Of a stretch of DNA of 64,000 bases, positions 50,807-59,479 are shown piece after piece (position 1 is the stretch's first letter; each line of letters begins with the position of its first letter). Location of the stretch: the NCBI RefSeq assembly GCF_000949455.1, contig NZ_JXXK01000004.1, positions 107,804 through 171,803 on the forward strand, read 5' to 3'. The translations under genes were made by a program, and so were the position numbers. This DNA comes from Ruthenibacterium lactatiformans (lineage in GTDB: Bacteria; Bacillota; Clostridia; Oscillospirales; Ruminococcaceae). The notes under the pieces were generated by a model. The model saw nothing but the letters and a program-made list of their open reading frames with translations. It did not search any database and was not told the DNA's origin.

Positions 50807-52123
50807 TTATTTGCTGTACAAATCTACTCCTTTTGATTCCAGCGCCGCCTGAAGTTTTTTCACATCCAGAGTGCGGGGCGTACAGCCTTCCCGAACACAC
50901 AGTGCCGCCGCCATCCCCACAGCCTCGCCCATCGCCATGCAAATTGACATCACCCGGTAAGATGCATGCGCCCGGTGTGTGCCCGAAATGCACCGTCCTG
51001 CAGTGAGCAGATTCTCCACCTTGAGCGGCACAAAACAGCGGTAAGGCAAGTCGTAGGGCATTACATACTGTATCCTTTCCTCCGCCTGGCCCGCTCCTTC
51101 CGGATTATGGATATCCACGATGAACTCGGCCTTGTGTACCGCCACATCAGAAAAGCGCTTTCCCGCCGCCAATTCTTCCGCAGTAACAGTATACTCCCCC
51201 ATCACACGGCGTGTTTCCCGCACGCCCAGCGTAGCGCCGCTGGCAATGCACCTGCATTTTTCATACCCGGGCAGATTCTCCCGAAAGAAATGCACCAGTA
51301 TGTCGATTTGGCGGCGCAGCTCCAGCTCCGAGGAATAAAGCGCACGCACGCAAGTAGCGTCTATGCCGTTGCGCTGTGTCGTGTTCACCTGCCGCTGTCC
51401 GGGATGCGTGGTACGGTGCAGCCGCACAGCCGCCAGCTGCTCCGGCAGCAGCCCCTGCCGCGCGCAGCGCGCACAGTAATCAAGAAACCGCTCACCGTTC
51501 AGCTCCACATCGTCTACGTCGCCAATACATGCCACAGCCCGGCTCTCGTCCACACCATCCAGTGTAAATTCCAGCGTCACCGGCTGCATCAGTCCATCGG
51601 CGCGCCCCTTTTCCACAGGAGCGCCCGCAAACCAGGCCACGTCGCCATCCCCGGTGGCGTCTATCACGATTTTCCCCTCCATGGCGCGCAGCCCTTCCTT
51701 GGTTGCCACCAGCAGCCCTTCCAGAGAGGCGCCAGCCATAAGCGCGTCCACGACGGGCGTCTGCAGAAACACATCAAGATTCTCACATGAAACAAATTCG
51801 GCCAGAACCCGTTTGGCCTGTTCCATATCGTGGGCGACGCCCACCTCTCCGATCATATCATTCTCCGGTACCCCCAGCAAGGCCATCAGCTCATCCCGCA
51901 TGGTCCCACTGCCGACCATACCCAATATCGGCCCGACATAACCGGCCGTCAGATTTCCTCCCAATACTCCGTAACGTTCCACCAGCGCCACGCGCGCCCC
52001 GCTGCGGGCCGCTGCCACCGCCGCACATATCCCCGCCGGGCCTGCCCCTGCTACCACGACCTCATAAGAGCCCAGCACCGGTACGTTTTTTTGTAGTCGA
52101 CTGTCGTCATCCTCTTCCCTCAT
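50807..52123 (-). CDS. FAD-dependent oxidoreductase 2 (PF12831-like)
   Basis: A 438-residue relative of the 49330 protein: VVVAGAGPAGICAAVAAARSG, GVLGGNLTAGYVGPI, IVIDATGDGDVAWFAG, the hallmark GVRETRRVMG and LLTAGRCISGTHRAHASYRVM. Same family and length, with its own specific middle part including TTHPGQRQVNTTQRNGID. Start assigned to the ATG at 52123, where only a weak AGGA lies upstream. It follows oxidoreductase 3 by 58 nt on the same strand, so they form a two-gene operon. Cytoplasmic. Substrate unknown. Confidence 0.85.
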   Translation of the reverse strand: MREEDDDSRLQKNVPVLGSYEVVVAGAGPAGICAAVAAARSGARVALVERYGVLGGNLTAGYVGPILGMVGSGTMRDELMALLGVPENDMIGEVGVAHDMEQAKRVLAEFVSCENLDVFLQTPVVDALMAGASLEGLLVATKEGLRAMEGKIVIDATGDGDVAWFAGAPVEKGRADGLMQPVTLEFTLDGVDESRAVACIGDVDDVELNGERFLDYCARCARQGLLPEQLAAVRLHRTTHPGQRQVNTTQRNGIDATCVRALYSSELELRRQIDILVHFFRENLPGYEKCRCIASGATLGVRETRRVMGEYTVTAEELAAGKRFSDVAVHKAEFIVDIHNPEGAGQAEERIQYVMPYDLPYRCFVPLKVENLLTAGRCISGTHRAHASYRVMSICMAMGEAVGMAAALCVREGCTPRTLDVKKLQAALESKGVDLYSK

Positions 52124-52181
52124 TTCCTATGCCCATGCAATCTATTCGCCTGCTTTGCTTTTTGAAAGCCCTGACGCTCCT

Positions 52182-53513
52182 TTAAATCAGCGCACCCCAT
52201 TTGCGCAGCATGGCCTGCAGCGTGTGCACATCGGCTTTGTGCACGCTCGTGCCCGCACAGGCACACTGGGCGGCGGCACAGCCCGCCGCCTGGCCCAGCC
52301 CCATCACCGAGGCCTGCACCCGCACCGAGGCTGAAGCCACCTGGTCGGCTGAAAAACAACGCCCCGCCACCAGCAGATTGTCGAAGCCCGGGACGATCAG
52401 GGAACGATAAGGGATATAGGCCGCGTTCTTTAGAAACTGGCACTTCTGCGTCGTGTCACCCGCGGTATGGATGTCAATGGGATGCGCTCCCCGGCTTACG
52501 GCGTCTTCAAAATGTACGGCATTCAAATATTCTTCTCCGGTGAGAACATGTTCGCCTTTTATATGCCGGGTCTCGCGCACGCCCGTTTGCGCGGCGGTAA
52601 ACAGCAGTTCTGCGTTTTTGAATTCCGGAAAATATTTCTTCAGCAACGCTACAAAAGCGTGTACGTCCTCCCTCAGCCTGCATTCGGCACGGGTCGCCTG
52701 GGCAGGGTCCAGCATATCCGCGGGCGTCCTGGTCATGTTCACCATTACTCTGCCGTCGCGGTGAATACTGCAAAACCAAGGGCCGCCGAATACTGGAACA
52801 TCCTCCGTCTCAGCCAATTCACGCAGCTTTGTCTGGACGCGCAGATTGTGATAATTGAGCCCCTGCTTTTCATGATGGATCAGCTCCAGAGCGTCCGTAT
52901 CCACGCCGCCGATACAAAAGCACAGGGAAGGCGGCTGAAGCGGCATTGTATTTTCCTGCATCGGCACACCCGCCATAGCGCAGAGATCGCCGTCTCCGGT
53001 GCTGTCGATCACATATTTTGCCTCCAGCGCCCTGGGACCGCTTTTGGTGTCCAAAATCACATGCGTTATCCTGCTGTCCTCCCGGACGCAGCCTGTGAGC
53101 ACTGCGTGAAAATGCAAATCAACGCCGCTCTCCAGCAGCATCCGCTGCGCGATCAATTTATAGCATTCCGGATCATGGGAAATATTCCCCAACGGATGCT
53201 CTACCTCCGCTCCGTCGGCTTCCACCATACGCTGTACGAATTCCCAGGGAATCCCCCCGCATACCAGCTGTCCGTTGTAGGTGAATACGCTGATCGGCAC
53301 TACAAGGGCCGCCGTAGCCATACCGCCCACAAACCCATAGCGCTCTACCAACGCGGTACGGGCGCCTGCGCGCGCAGCGGCTACCGCTGCGACCCAGCCA
53401 CCGGGGCCTCCCCCGCACACTACAACGTCATAGCTTCCCATCACAGGGACGCTGCGCGTCTGCACGATCTGTTCCATCTCCGCATCACTCCTTTTTTGTT
53501 CTGTTTTCATCAT
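52182..53513 (-). CDS. FAD-dependent oxidoreductase 3 (PF12831-like)
   Basis: A 443-residue third member: VVVCGGGPGGWVAAVAAARAG, GFVGGMATAALVVPISVF, VIDSTGDGDLCAMAGVPMQ, hallmark GVRETRHIKG and LLVAGRCFSADQVASASVRV. Starts are possible at 53513, 53510 and 53477; the last has AAGGAG upstream, so the first 12 residues are uncertain. First gene of the minus-strand oxidoreductase operon behind an extended -10 promoter (53573-53581). Three members in 4 kb suggest successive or parallel redox steps on one class of substrate. Confidence 0.85.
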   Translation of the reverse strand: MMKTEQKRSDAEMEQIVQTRSVPVMGSYDVVVCGGGPGGWVAAVAAARAGARTALVERYGFVGGMATAALVVPISVFTYNGQLVCGGIPWEFVQRMVEADGAEVEHPLGNISHDPECYKLIAQRMLLESGVDLHFHAVLTGCVREDSRITHVILDTKSGPRALEAKYVIDSTGDGDLCAMAGVPMQENTMPLQPPSLCFCIGGVDTDALELIHHEKQGLNYHNLRVQTKLRELAETEDVPVFGGPWFCSIHRDGRVMVNMTRTPADMLDPAQATRAECRLREDVHAFVALLKKYFPEFKNAELLFTAAQTGVRETRHIKGEHVLTGEEYLNAVHFEDAVSRGAHPIDIHTAGDTTQKCQFLKNAAYIPYRSLIVPGFDNLLVAGRCFSADQVASASVRVQASVMGLGQAAGCAAAQCACAGTSVHKADVHTLQAMLRKWGALI

Positions 53514-53572
53514 ACTCTCCGGTGATTGCAGCAGGCAAGAATCTGGACCTATCTTTGAAAAAAAGCGACAGA

Positions 53573-53581
53573 ATCATAACA
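53573..53581 (-). promoter_or_regulatory. Extended -10 promoter of the oxidoreductase 3-2 operon
   Basis: Minus-strand TG-T-TATGAT about 55 nt before the start codon, with no good -35 box. Confidence 0.5.
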
Positions 53582-53595
53582 AAGCAACATAAATG

Positions 53596-53629
53596 ACCGC
53601 GCCCGGCCGTTGTTACGGCCGGGCGCGGT
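53596..53629 (-). terminator. Probable terminator of the importer-AraC operon
   Basis: Perfect 15-bp GC-rich stem (53596-53610 with 53615-53629, loop TGTT) just after the AraC stop. The T-run on the minus strand is poor (CATTTATG). Confidence 0.6.
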
Positions 53630-53648
53630 TTAGTTTTGTTTTCTGCCG

Positions 53649-54560
53649 CTACGGCAGGCTCACGTCCTGCGAGCTTTTCAGATACTCGCGCAGCGTGTGC
53701 CCTGTCTCGCGCTTGTAAAACTTGGAAAAATAGTGGATGGAGCTGAAGTTGAACAGATCCGCCAGTTCGGTGAAATTTTTGTCCATTTGACGGATGTGAT
53801 ACTCGATACGCCCCACCACGCTTTTGCGATAGTACTGCATCACACTGTATCCCGTCACCTCACGGAACAGTTTTTTCAGCTGCGTCTCGCTCAGGTTGAA
53901 ATGGCTGGCAACGTCCACAAAGGTGATGTTGTTGTAGATGTTCTGATCCAGAAAGGTGACGACCTGGCGTACGATCTGATACTCCATCCCCAGAGACTGC
54001 ATGGGCAGCGACTGCACCTGTGCTGGGCATTCCTGCTGCTTGCGGTAAAGCGAGATCAGCAGCTGCTCCAGCAGATTGCGTATCATCTGCTTTGCGCCGG
54101 GCAGATGCTCCGGTTCATGCGGCGCATCCTTCCGGTAAACCAGATTTTTGCCGAAGGGCTTATCGTATACCTGTTTTCCTTCCTCGATCATCTCCCGGAA
54201 CAGATGGCGCTCGTGCATGCTCAGGGTAAAAATATGGTCCCTGAACTGCTCCAGCATCTCCAGCTCGCCGTTGAAGGATACCACAAAGATGTCGCAGTCC
54301 GCGCCATCCTCAGCGTCGGGCGCGCCGTCCGTTCGAAAGTTGTGGAAAACATTGGGATGGTGAAAAATGATCTGCCCTTTTTCCAGCGTATAGGGCTCGG
54401 TGCCGTTGATGCCGCTGGCACGCCCCTTGTCCACATAAATAATTTCCCAGAAATCATGGCTTTCTCCCGCAAAGCGGTAACCGCTTTCATGGTGAAAATA
54501 ATACAGCGTATAAAGCTCTTTTACGCTGAGTACTGGCTCGACAGGTACCGGCTTGAGCAT
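53649..54560 (-). CDS. AraC-family regulator with N-terminal cupin
   Basis: The 303-residue protein has a cupin-type sensor domain (DFWEIIYVDKGRASGING, GQIIFHHPNVFHNF) and C-terminal AraC domain (ITFVDVASHFNLSETQLKKLF, NFTELADLFNFSSIHYFSKFYKRETG). AAAGGATGAG before the ATG overlaps the stop of the permease gene, so it is the last gene of the importer operon. Such proteins activate glycan-use genes when a sugar binds the cupin. Targets may be the repeats at 57941 and 61416. Confidence 0.93.
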   Translation of the reverse strand: MLKPVPVEPVLSVKELYTLYYFHHESGYRFAGESHDFWEIIYVDKGRASGINGTEPYTLEKGQIIFHHPNVFHNFRTDGAPDAEDGADCDIFVVSFNGELEMLEQFRDHIFTLSMHERHLFREMIEEGKQVYDKPFGKNLVYRKDAPHEPEHLPGAKQMIRNLLEQLLISLYRKQQECPAQVQSLPMQSLGMEYQIVRQVVTFLDQNIYNNITFVDVASHFNLSETQLKKLFREVTGYSVMQYYRKSVVGRIEYHIRQMDKNFTELADLFNFSSIHYFSKFYKRETGHTLREYLKSSQDVSLP

Positions 54561-54566
54561 CGTTTC

Positions 54567-55457
54567 TCATCCTTTGACTGCGCCGGCCGTTGCGCCGGAC
54601 ATGATCTGCTTGGACAGCAGCACATAAATAATCACCGTGGGCACGAATACGATCACCACACCCGCGAACAGGCCCTGATAATTGCCTGTCGTCTGCATAC
54701 TGGTCACCAGCGTCTGCAGTGCCACGGCCAACGTGCGGTTGGCCTGCTTGCCGGAGAACACCAGTGCCCAGATATATTCATTCCAGTATCCGATGAAATT
54801 GAAGATGGTGATGGTCACGATCCCCGGTTTTGCCAGCGGAAGGATAAGCCTGTAAAACGAGGTGATATGGCTGCACCCGTCAATGAGGCCGGATTCAAAC
54901 ACCGTCATGGGCACCGTGGCGAAAAAGCCCATCAGATACACCGTTGTCGCGGCAATGCCCGTGCACAGGTAGACTAGGATGAGCGTGCCGCGGAAATTGT
55001 GCAGGTTCGCCCGAACCAGCATCATGTACAGCGGCGCCAGGATCATTACGCCCGGCAGGCCCAGCGCAACGGAGAACAATGTCTGGAACAGGCGGCGGCC
55101 GCGGAACACGAACTTCGTCATCACGAAAGCCGCGGGCGCGCAGAAGACAATGAGCCCCGCACAGGCGCAGACCGTGTACAGCACGCTGTTGAGGAAATAA
55201 TCCATGATGTGATACCGTTCCATCACCACTTCATAGCCGCTCAGGTCCAGCCCGGCGGCCAGCAGGTCGTTTTGGAAGATGTCCCGGGTGGGCGTGAAGG
55301 ACGCCAGCACCACCCAGCCGATGAGTGCGACCGTGAAGGCGCACCAGCACAGGATAAGAGCCTTGCCCAGAACGTGCACTGCCTTTCCCGCCCAGCCGCT
55401 GACGCGGCCTGCGGGAGGGCTTTTCTGCCGCAGGCAGAAAGACGGATATTTTCGCAT
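54567..55457 (-). CDS. Sugar ABC importer permease, MalG family (hexosaminidase locus)
   Basis: A 296-residue six-helix permease with ASFTPTRDIFQN outer segment and EAA loop FESGLIDGCSHITSFYRLILPLAKPG. It ends GATAGAVKG. The ATG at 55457 has AAGGAGG at 8 nt; the long upstream frame is not used. Third gene of lipoprotein-permease-permease-AraC. Confidence 0.9.
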   Translation of the reverse strand: MRKYPSFCLRQKSPPAGRVSGWAGKAVHVLGKALILCWCAFTVALIGWVVLASFTPTRDIFQNDLLAAGLDLSGYEVVMERYHIMDYFLNSVLYTVCACAGLIVFCAPAAFVMTKFVFRGRRLFQTLFSVALGLPGVMILAPLYMMLVRANLHNFRGTLILVYLCTGIAATTVYLMGFFATVPMTVFESGLIDGCSHITSFYRLILPLAKPGIVTITIFNFIGYWNEYIWALVFSGKQANRTLAVALQTLVTSMQTTGNYQGLFAGVVIVFVPTVIIYVLLSKQIMSGATAGAVKG

Positions 55458-55471
55458 AGGGGCCGTCCTCC

Positions 55472-56392
55472 TTACATCTCGTATTTTTCCTTCGGGAAGA
55501 TCAGATTGATGAGCGCCATCGCCGCGACGGTAATCAGGCACAGCACCACGCCGATGGCCGCGCCCATGCCCACGTTCGTGCCCGACGCCACCGCATTCGA
55601 GCTGATGGACGTACCGAAGATCTGGTCGTACATATAGCTGGCGGGCGTGATGGTCGTGGGGTCCGACGGGACCACGCTGAACACGCGGGACCACAGAAAG
55701 AAGCCGATGCAGCCGATGGTCCAGAAGGTGAACTGCGTTTTAACATTGTCCGCGATGAGCGGCAGGGTGATGCGAAAAAAAATCTTTCCTTCCGTCGCGC
55801 CGTCCATAAACGCCGCCTCGAACAGGTCGTCCGGGATCTTTTTCATGGCGGCCATGTACACCAGCAGGTTGCCGCCGATGCTGCAAAAGCAGAAAGCGAT
55901 GAGCATGGACCAGAACGCGTATTGAGTGCTTGTCCATGGTATGGCCGCAAGGCCGTCCAGGCCCAGCGTCTCGAACACCGTTTTGAGCAGGCCGTACCGG
56001 CTGTTGTACGCATACTGCGTCCACACCGTGATCATGGCCACGGGCGTGATGACCGTGGGCAGATAGATAAGGTTGCGCCACAGGTTGCCCATGAACATGC
56101 CCTTGTGCAGTACCCAGGCAAAAAACAGCGAGATCAGAAATACCGCCGCGCCTCCCGCCAGGAAGATCAGCATCATATTCTTGAACGATACCCGGAACAG
56201 CTGACGGCTGAACAGGTCTACATAATTATAAAGCCCTACGAATTCCCAGGTATCCCGCGCGGCGCTGATATCCGACACCTCAAAAAACGACATCTGAACC
56301 GTGCGCAGCACGGGATACAGATAAGCGATTAAAAATGCGATCACCACGGGCGAAAGGAACGCCAGATACATTCTGCGCAGCCCTTTTTTCAC
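55472..56392 (-). CDS. Sugar ABC importer permease, MalF family (hexosaminidase locus)
   Basis: The 306-residue permease has six helices and the EAA-like loop FEAAFMDGATEGKIFFRITLPLI. It starts with GTG at 56392 behind a strong AAGGAGGGG. The 130-nt gap from the lipoprotein gene holds a hairpin at 56455. The next permease follows by 14 nt. Confidence 0.9.
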   Translation of the reverse strand: MKKGLRRMYLAFLSPVVIAFLIAYLYPVLRTVQMSFFEVSDISAARDTWEFVGLYNYVDLFSRQLFRVSFKNMMLIFLAGGAAVFLISLFFAWVLHKGMFMGNLWRNLIYLPTVITPVAMITVWTQYAYNSRYGLLKTVFETLGLDGLAAIPWTSTQYAFWSMLIAFCFCSIGGNLLVYMAAMKKIPDDLFEAAFMDGATEGKIFFRITLPLIADNVKTQFTFWTIGCIGFFLWSRVFSVVPSDPTTITPASYMYDQIFGTSISSNAVASGTNVGMGAAIGVVLCLITVAAMALINLIFPKEKYEM

Positions 56393-56454
56393 CGCTGCCC
56401 CTCCTTGTTGCTTTGCCGGGAAGCCTGCCCCCTGGCTGTATCATTTGAAAAAGC

Positions 56455-56489
56455 GGATGCCGGCGCGCATTTGTGCGCGGCCGGCATCC
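56455..56489 (-). other. Intercistronic hairpin between lipoprotein and permease genes
   Basis: GGATGCCGG...CCGGCATCC enclosing GCGCA...TGCGC forms a long imperfect stem after the lipoprotein stop, without a T-run. Same position as the hairpins at 14961 and 26542. Confidence 0.65.
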
Positions 56490-56521
56490 CTATCCTGTTT
56501 CCTTGTTTTATCCGGCCGGCG

Positions 56522-57859
56522 TCAATATTTGGAAGCTTCGCCCGTCAGGGTGGATACCGCCTTGTCGGCCGTCGTCTGCTGGGTGAGCACCTTGTTCATC
56601 TCCATTGTAAACACTGCGCTCACAAACTCGCTGGAAAGGTCGCAGTTCAGGCTGGCCACCTTGTCCGCAGCAGCGATCACATCCGTGCATTCGGCACGGG
56701 CGCCGGGCCACTCGGAGCCGACGGTCGCCGGAGCGCCGCCCTGCTCGGCCAGATAGTCCTGCACTTCCTTGGACGCCACATAGCGCAGGAACTCCTTCGC
56801 CGCCTCGGGGTTCGGGGAGCCGCTGTATACGGCCAGGGGAACACCTCCGACGGAAACGTAGCCGCTGCCCTCAGCTCCGTCTTCCACCTGCGGGAACGCG
56901 AAGAACCCCCAGGGGAAGTCCTCGCCCGCCGTGTCGGCCACCTCGGAAGGCATCCAGCTGGCGTTCAGGTACATGGCCGCCTCGCCCAGCGCGAATTCCT
57001 GCTGGCCGGCGGGATACTTATTGGTGGCTGTCTGCGGGGACATAAACGGCGACAGCGTCTCCATGGCGGCAAACGCCTGCTTCACTTCCTCGGACTGCCA
57101 CGCCGGGTCGGACGCGCTGGCACTCATGGCTGCGATGGTATCGCTGCCCACCAGGCGGGCCAGATAGTTGTTGGGGATCAGCGTCATGTATGCGTCATCA
57201 CAGGTGACGGCATTGATGCCCGCGTCCTTCAGCTTCTGGCATGCTTCCATGAATTCCGTCCAGGTCTCGGGCGTTTCGGTGATGCCCGCCTGCTGGAACA
57301 GATCCTTGTTGTAGAAGAAGCCCACCACCCAGGGGAACATCTGCACGCCGTAGTATTTGTCCGTCTCCAGCCCGGCCTTTTCCTGTCCCTGGGCGTTGGC
57401 GAGATTCAGCACCGGCAGAATGCTCTCGGCCACGGTCATATCCTCCTGGCCGAGGGCCGGCTCGTTCATCATGTCCGTGATGTCAAGATAACGGTCCGTG
57501 CTCTTATCATACGAAAAATTGTCCAGGATGTCCAGCTGCTCGCCGCCCTCCAGCGCCGGGCCGGTGATGTCCTGGTTGGAACGGCCGATCCACTGGATCT
57601 CCACCTCGCAGTCGGGGTAGTCCTCCATGAACATATCAGCGGCCTTTTGGATGGCCATTGCCTCGGGCTCTCCCTCGTTGTACATGGACCAGTACACGAC
57701 CTTGCCCGAAAGCTGCTTGCCGGTGGCAGAGCCGCCTGTGGAAGCAGAGCCGCTGGCGGAGCCGGCGGCCGGCGCTGAAGAAGAAGCTGCGCCCGAGCAT
57801 CCGGCGAACACAGCCAGTGCCATCGTCAGCGCAAGACAGAGTGCCAATATTTTTTTCAT
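56522..57859 (-). CDS. Sugar-binding lipoprotein (hexosaminidase locus)
   Basis: A 445-residue lipoprotein: MKKILALCLALTMALAVFAGC with lipobox Cys21, Ser/Ala/Gly-rich linker, then a solute-binding domain (VVYWSMYNEGEPEAMAIQKA, WVVGFFYNKDLFQQAGI, AMYLNASWMPSEV). The ATG at 57859 has AGGAGG at 9 nt. It heads its own transcript from the extended -10 promoter at 57924. The nearby hexosaminidase and two Gfo/Idh/MocA proteins suggest amino-sugar glycans as cargo; this is inference. Confidence 0.92.
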   Translation of the reverse strand: MKKILALCLALTMALAVFAGCSGAASSSAPAAGSASGSASTGGSATGKQLSGKVVYWSMYNEGEPEAMAIQKAADMFMEDYPDCEVEIQWIGRSNQDITGPALEGGEQLDILDNFSYDKSTDRYLDITDMMNEPALGQEDMTVAESILPVLNLANAQGQEKAGLETDKYYGVQMFPWVVGFFYNKDLFQQAGITETPETWTEFMEACQKLKDAGINAVTCDDAYMTLIPNNYLARLVGSDTIAAMSASASDPAWQSEEVKQAFAAMETLSPFMSPQTATNKYPAGQQEFALGEAAMYLNASWMPSEVADTAGEDFPWGFFAFPQVEDGAEGSGYVSVGGVPLAVYSGSPNPEAAKEFLRYVASKEVQDYLAEQGGAPATVGSEWPGARAECTDVIAAADKVASLNCDLSSEFVSAVFTMEMNKVLTQQTTADKAVSTLTGEASKY

Positions 57860-57923
57860 TTGCGTTTTCCTCCTAAAAGATCCTTTGGAAAAGGCTGCGT
57901 CGCCCTTCCTGTTCTGCACTTTC

Positions 57924-57932
57924 AGTATAACA
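57924..57932 (-). promoter_or_regulatory. Extended -10 promoter of the importer-AraC operon
   Basis: Minus-strand TG-T-TATACT; no -35 consensus, as expected for an activator-dependent promoter. Confidence 0.6.
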
Positions 57933-57940
57933 AGGACGCC

Positions 57941-57973
57941 GCGCAATGTATTTGTCTTTTTCGGCGCTTGTTT
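57941..57973. promoter_or_regulatory. Candidate AraC site upstream of the importer promoter
   Basis: GCAA...TTTGTCTTTTTCGGCGC...TTT shares TTTGTCTTTT and a CGC five bases later with the double repeat at 61416-61448. It lies over the -35 position. Confidence 0.45.
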
Positions 57974-58140
57974 TACTGTTTTCCGGCACCATCAAAAAAT
58001 ATTATCATATTTTTGCAGCAAAATGAACAAAGAAATTTAAATCATTTGCAAAACAGAGTCCTTTTTTATTCATTCTGTTTTCAATATTGAAGCATCAAAA
58101 AACGATCTCCTTAACAAAAAAGACAAATTCCGAACTATGC

Positions 58141-59409
58141 TCACAGCTCCACGGGCAGGCTGCGGCCATGTTCCAGGCGGGAGCGCTCGGCCAGAAGCGC
58201 CACCAGATGGCTTTCGATGGAGTGTTCCACAGAAGAGAGCATCTCGTCGTCCCGCCCGCTGGCCAGCAGTTCTACAAACTGTTTCACCATAACGGCGTCT
58301 CCTCCGCCATGCCCGGCCATGGAACCGTCCGTTACATTCAGGTCCATTTCTTCGCTGTGGCCGAAGAAGTCGTGCCACACCAGGTGGGAGAGATCCATAT
58401 TTCCCTCCACACAGCCGTGGGTACCCATCACCTTGATGGTGCGGTAGCACCGTTCGGTGAACGCGGACATGGTAAAATTGATGGTGGTGCCGCCGTCCAG
58501 CTCGATATTTACCACCTGGTGGTCCACAACGTCGTTGTCGCAGTGATAAACACAGCGGCCGTAGGGGCCGGTGCGCAGCGCCTGCTCGATGTTCTCGGGT
58601 GTGGGGTGAGGGTCCAGCACGTTAATGGGCCAGTGCACGCGCCCCGCGCGTACGCTGGTGCGGCCGCTCTCCAGATAATACCGCACCGCGTCGTAGGGAC
58701 AGCCGGCGCGCACAGCGCAGTCCATGCAGCGCTGCGCCGCGCCCGCGGGGGCTTTTTCCGCACGGAACAGATAATTGTTGCCGTAAGAGCTTACATAGCG
58801 CGCCCGCTTGCCCGTAAGCCAGATGAGAATGTCCATATCGTGGCAGCACTTTGCCAGGATCATCGGGCTGGATTCGTCCGCTCGGCGCCAGTTGCCGCGC
58901 ACATAGCTGTGCGCCTGATGCCAGTAGCCCACCTGTTCCATGGCCTGGATGGTTACCACCTCGCCGATGCGGCCGTCCTCGATGATCCGCTTGATGGCAT
59001 TGTAAAAAGGCGTATAGCGCAGCACATGGCACACCACCACATGGCGCTGATACCTCCGCGCCAAACGCAGTACCTCCAGGCAGCCCTCAATGTCCACCGC
59101 CACTGGTTTTTCCAGCAGCAAATGGTACCCCCCTTTCAGCGCGGCCTCCGCATGGACGACATGCTGCCGGTCCTGCGTGGCGATGACCGCCGCGTCCGCC
59201 AGCTGCGGCTGCGCAAACAGTTCCTCCGCCGTTGCGAAACAGCGCTCCGCCGGGATGTTCCACTCCCTTTGCGCCAGCTCCAGCCGCTCGGGACGCGGGT
59301 CCGCCACTGCAGCGATCTCCACCTCATCCGGGTGCTCCATGGCATAGTTGCCGTAAATGTCGTGGCCGCGGCCGCCCAGGCCTGCGATGACCATCGTGAT
59401 TCTTTTCAT
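58141..59409 (-). CDS. Gfo/Idh/MocA-family oxidoreductase 1
   Basis: The 422-residue protein starts ITMVIAGLGGRGHDIYGNYA (NAD(P) site) and has LEKPVAVD with the catalytic Lys of the family. CHDMDILIWLTG follows, then a Cys-rich insert RCMDCAVRAGCPYDAV. The family includes sugar dehydrogenases and the NAD-dependent GH109 glycosidases, so either is possible. The ATG at 59409 has only a distant GGGATGG upstream. It follows the hexosaminidase by 70 nt on the same strand and probably shares its promoter. Confidence 0.87.
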   Translation of the reverse strand: MKRITMVIAGLGGRGHDIYGNYAMEHPDEVEIAAVADPRPERLELAQREWNIPAERCFATAEELFAQPQLADAAVIATQDRQHVVHAEAALKGGYHLLLEKPVAVDIEGCLEVLRLARRYQRHVVVCHVLRYTPFYNAIKRIIEDGRIGEVVTIQAMEQVGYWHQAHSYVRGNWRRADESSPMILAKCCHDMDILIWLTGKRARYVSSYGNNYLFRAEKAPAGAAQRCMDCAVRAGCPYDAVRYYLESGRTSVRAGRVHWPINVLDPHPTPENIEQALRTGPYGRCVYHCDNDVVDHQVVNIELDGGTTINFTMSAFTERCYRTIKVMGTHGCVEGNMDLSHLVWHDFFGHSEEMDLNVTDGSMAGHGGGDAVMVKQFVELLASGRDDEMLSSVEHSIESHLVALLAERSRLEHGRSLPVEL

Positions 59410-59479
59410 TGCATAACCATCCCTTTCCCTTTTCCCCGTTCCGGCTCTTTCGCGGGCCGCGGCGCGGGAGCGCCTGTTC

